This document shows positions 62,150 to 64,000 of a stretch of 64,000 bases of DNA, piece by piece. The translations under genes and the position numbers were made by a program. Positions within the stretch are counted from its first letter, which is position 1. The number at the start of each line of letters is the position of its first letter. The notes beneath the pieces are model-generated. The model saw nothing but the letters and a program-made list of their open reading frames with translations, had not been told where the DNA came from and ran no database searches. Origin of the DNA: Tetmemena sp. SeJ-2015 (lineage: Eukaryota > Ciliophora > Spirotrichea > Sporadotrichida > Oxytrichidae); assembly GCA_027382625.1 (NCBI GenBank), contig JAJKFJ010020972.1:51974-115973 (forward strand), given 5' to 3'.

Positions 62150-63020
62150 TAGATAATAATAGCATAATTCAATTAAAAACTGAAAAGACTCACTAGAGGT
62201 GGCTGGAGAGAAAGATATTACCCGTAGGACATTCCATTCGTGAGCTGCGGACTCGAAATTCACCTCATGGCTGAAATACCAGATCAATCGCAGCGAGCAG
62301 GACTGCAACCCTTCTAAGGATCTGGAAAAGCGCATTCAATATAAAACACGCTCTATAATATTTTAAGATACTTAATAAATTAATCGAATTTGGCCCAATA
62401 TAACTGAGAATTTAATAAAAAAGAGAATTAAATTAGATATTAAAATAAAATGGAATAAATTAGTAACAATTGAAGTTTGTCCAATTTAAATAATAATTAG
62501 ACCATTCTATTCAGCATAAAATTCTAAGAATTATTTGTCCTTGTAACTTTTGTGTTGGATTACTCAGCGCAGAGTTATAAGCGACACAAGTTTTAATTAA
62601 AATGATGAAGATGAAGAATAAGAGTGCGTGAGTCATATCTCGCTGCTGAGAGGTGCTAAGAAGATGATTAAAGAAGAAACTCATATTATATTTTTATAAG
62701 CTATCGAATTAGCTGCAGATCAGTGGCTGAATCTACGATTTCAACTGTCACCATTTTGCAACTCTCCAATTATAATTTTAACCAATCCCCGATTTTAATT
62801 AAAATTCCTACTATTTTAAGAGTAGGACTGAGTTAATTTATTATGAGCATCGAATTTCACTGGCATTCCTTGGGAAGGATTACTACTTCCTGCAAATACA
62901 GAAAAGGATAATAGGATCGGACAAAGAGTCCAAATTAAACAGCAGAGAGCTAATCAGGAGAAAGAAAGCAGCCGCCGATCAACACCATGCGCAAAGCACA
63001 AAGCGGACACAAGTAAAGTC
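62150..63020 (+). pseudogene. Degenerate duplicate of the mS45-like gene 3' half
   Basis: 62190-62395 matches 48785-49010 and 62820-63010 matches 49025-49290, with frameshifts and an internal deletion (most of KGYFLKNQVKHKGRG is missing). A kinase-derived repeat (62395-62815) is inserted between the halves. No intact frame. Confidence 0.8.
62395..62815 (+). repeat. Kinase-derived dispersed repeat, copy 3, inserted in pseudogene
   Basis: Shares with 35201-35570 the blocks GAGAATTTAAT, TTAAATAATAA, AGCGACACAAGTT and CATATCTCGCTGCTGAGAGG. The insertion point splits the duplicated mS45-like sequence. Confidence 0.75.
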
Positions 63021-63590
63021 AGGTTTTCTCAACTGTCTCATTAAGAAATTTATTCAATTATTGATCTAAAATTTTAATTTTCCTTCTTATTTAGCTATAT
63101 GCTTTGCTTTCCTTGTAATTTACTTTGCTTGAGATAAGCTTATTTTATTTAAATATTTTGTAATCCTTCCTGTTTTAATTAACTTTCAATTCAGAAGATT
63201 TATAAGACTTCCTTTAATAAATGAAGTACCTGTGTGAATCATTCAATTTAAGCTAAAGCAACAACAAAAATGTTCTCTAAAAAATCTATAACTTTAATCT
63301 ATCCTATTCATAAATAATATACATATACAAAATATATAATTTAAGAGAAATTGACAAACTGATACATTCAAATAATTTTGTATAGTTTCTGAGAATCATA
63401 TATATTATACTTTACCTTTATAATCGGGGCTACTTTTTTAAGATTAATAAAATTAATGGAGCACATTTATGCAATATTAAATATCAAAGACCAAGGGAGA
63501 AAATTATGAAAAGCCCTCGTTAGAGATATCTATACTTTATATCATAGCTTGTACTCCTTTTAGCAATTAAGAAAAATAAAAAATAAATTC

Positions 63591-64000
63591 TCAAACTCTA
63601 TTCTGAGCGAAATTGAGACCTCCTCTGTCTGCCATTTCAATATAATCTGCTTGGGGCTTGGATTAGTGGCTATCAATCAATGGTAAATTGTCCCTCTGCT
63701 GGCCGTTTCCAAAACCATCCTAGTTTTGGAGTGTTGTATTTCCCTAAGTCTAAGGTTGCTGCTACTGTGGGTTTTCCAAAGCATCTCTCTGTCTCCTTTC
63801 TTGATAAAGCTGTCCAATAAATTAAAGCATATATTTCAAAATTAGTGCCCCATGAGAGTAGTATCTGGATCGCTTTTAATAACTCCCTCTTGTTAAGCTG
63901 CCTGATAAACAGAACTTAATTAAATAATTTCCAAATGTTTAATTGAATTCAACTTCTGTCTTCATGAATAGGGTAGAAATTTTTGAACCAGTCTGCTTAT
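63591..64000 (-). CDS. Small membrane protein, copy 2 (5' part outside window)
   Basis: Near-identical tail to the 49878-50693 gene: QLYQERRQRDALENPQQQQ through GLNFAQNRV and TGA 63591, with a few substitutions (NTTLQNQDGFG, DSHQSKPQADYIE) and fewer Gln repeats. Homologous IESs are present. The frame is open, so this copy may still be functional, unlike its neighbouring pseudogene. Confidence 0.8.

Overview
The window reads as germline (micronuclear) DNA of a spirotrich ciliate, most like a hypotrich such as Oxytricha or Stylonychia. Three lines of evidence agree. First, every clear gene uses TAA and TAG inside conserved protein and stops at TGA, so TAA/TAG are read as Gln. Second, genes are cut by short AT-rich inserts flanked by 2-7 bp direct repeats (pointers). 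Removing an insert plus one repeat copy restores the frame and often a conserved motif, which is the signature of internal eliminated sequences (IESs). Third, short GT-AG introns occur as well, no C4A4/G4T4 telomere repeat is seen, and genes sit in long AT-rich deserts rather than on gene-sized chromosomes. Gene boundaries below span the germline locus, IESs included. All translations were done by hand.

0-8.6 kb: a neuroguidin/Lcp5 gene (-), a protein kinase (-), a Ser-rich unknown (-), and a membrane-anchored SAM methyltransferase (+). 8.9-17.9 kb: three tandem S9 acylaminoacyl-peptidase paralogues (-), with different IES content and the third copy decaying. 19-26 kb: three ciliate proteins of unknown function, one a Gln-rich zinc-finger protein. 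26.3-31.5 kb: a kinase-derived palindrome, a cathepsin L-like protease whose last germline segment is duplicated 3 kb downstream, and a GC-rich island.

32-44.3 kb: kinase fragments on both strands, two zinc-binding-type proteins, an unknown gene, and three roughly 800 bp palindromic elements. Two of these have terminal G/C runs and one has a perfect 9 bp flanking direct repeat. 44.4-50.7 kb is gene-dense: a protein kinase-coiled coil-TLDc fusion (-), a mitochondrially targeted Bot1/mS45-like protein (+) and a small single-pass membrane protein (-).

51-62 kb: weak ORFs, a 669 bp element with about 95 bp inverted repeats, and a second kinase of the fusion-gene family spread over about 6.8 kb by kilobase-sized IESs. 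62-64 kb: a second copy of the 48.8-50.3 kb segment, in which the mS45-like gene is a pseudogene interrupted by a kinase-derived repeat while the membrane-protein gene stays open.

The most interesting signals are the kinase-TLDc fusion, an IES that has shifted a few bases between kinase paralogues at the DFG codons, palindromic elements that may be developmentally excised, and mobile kinase fragments.
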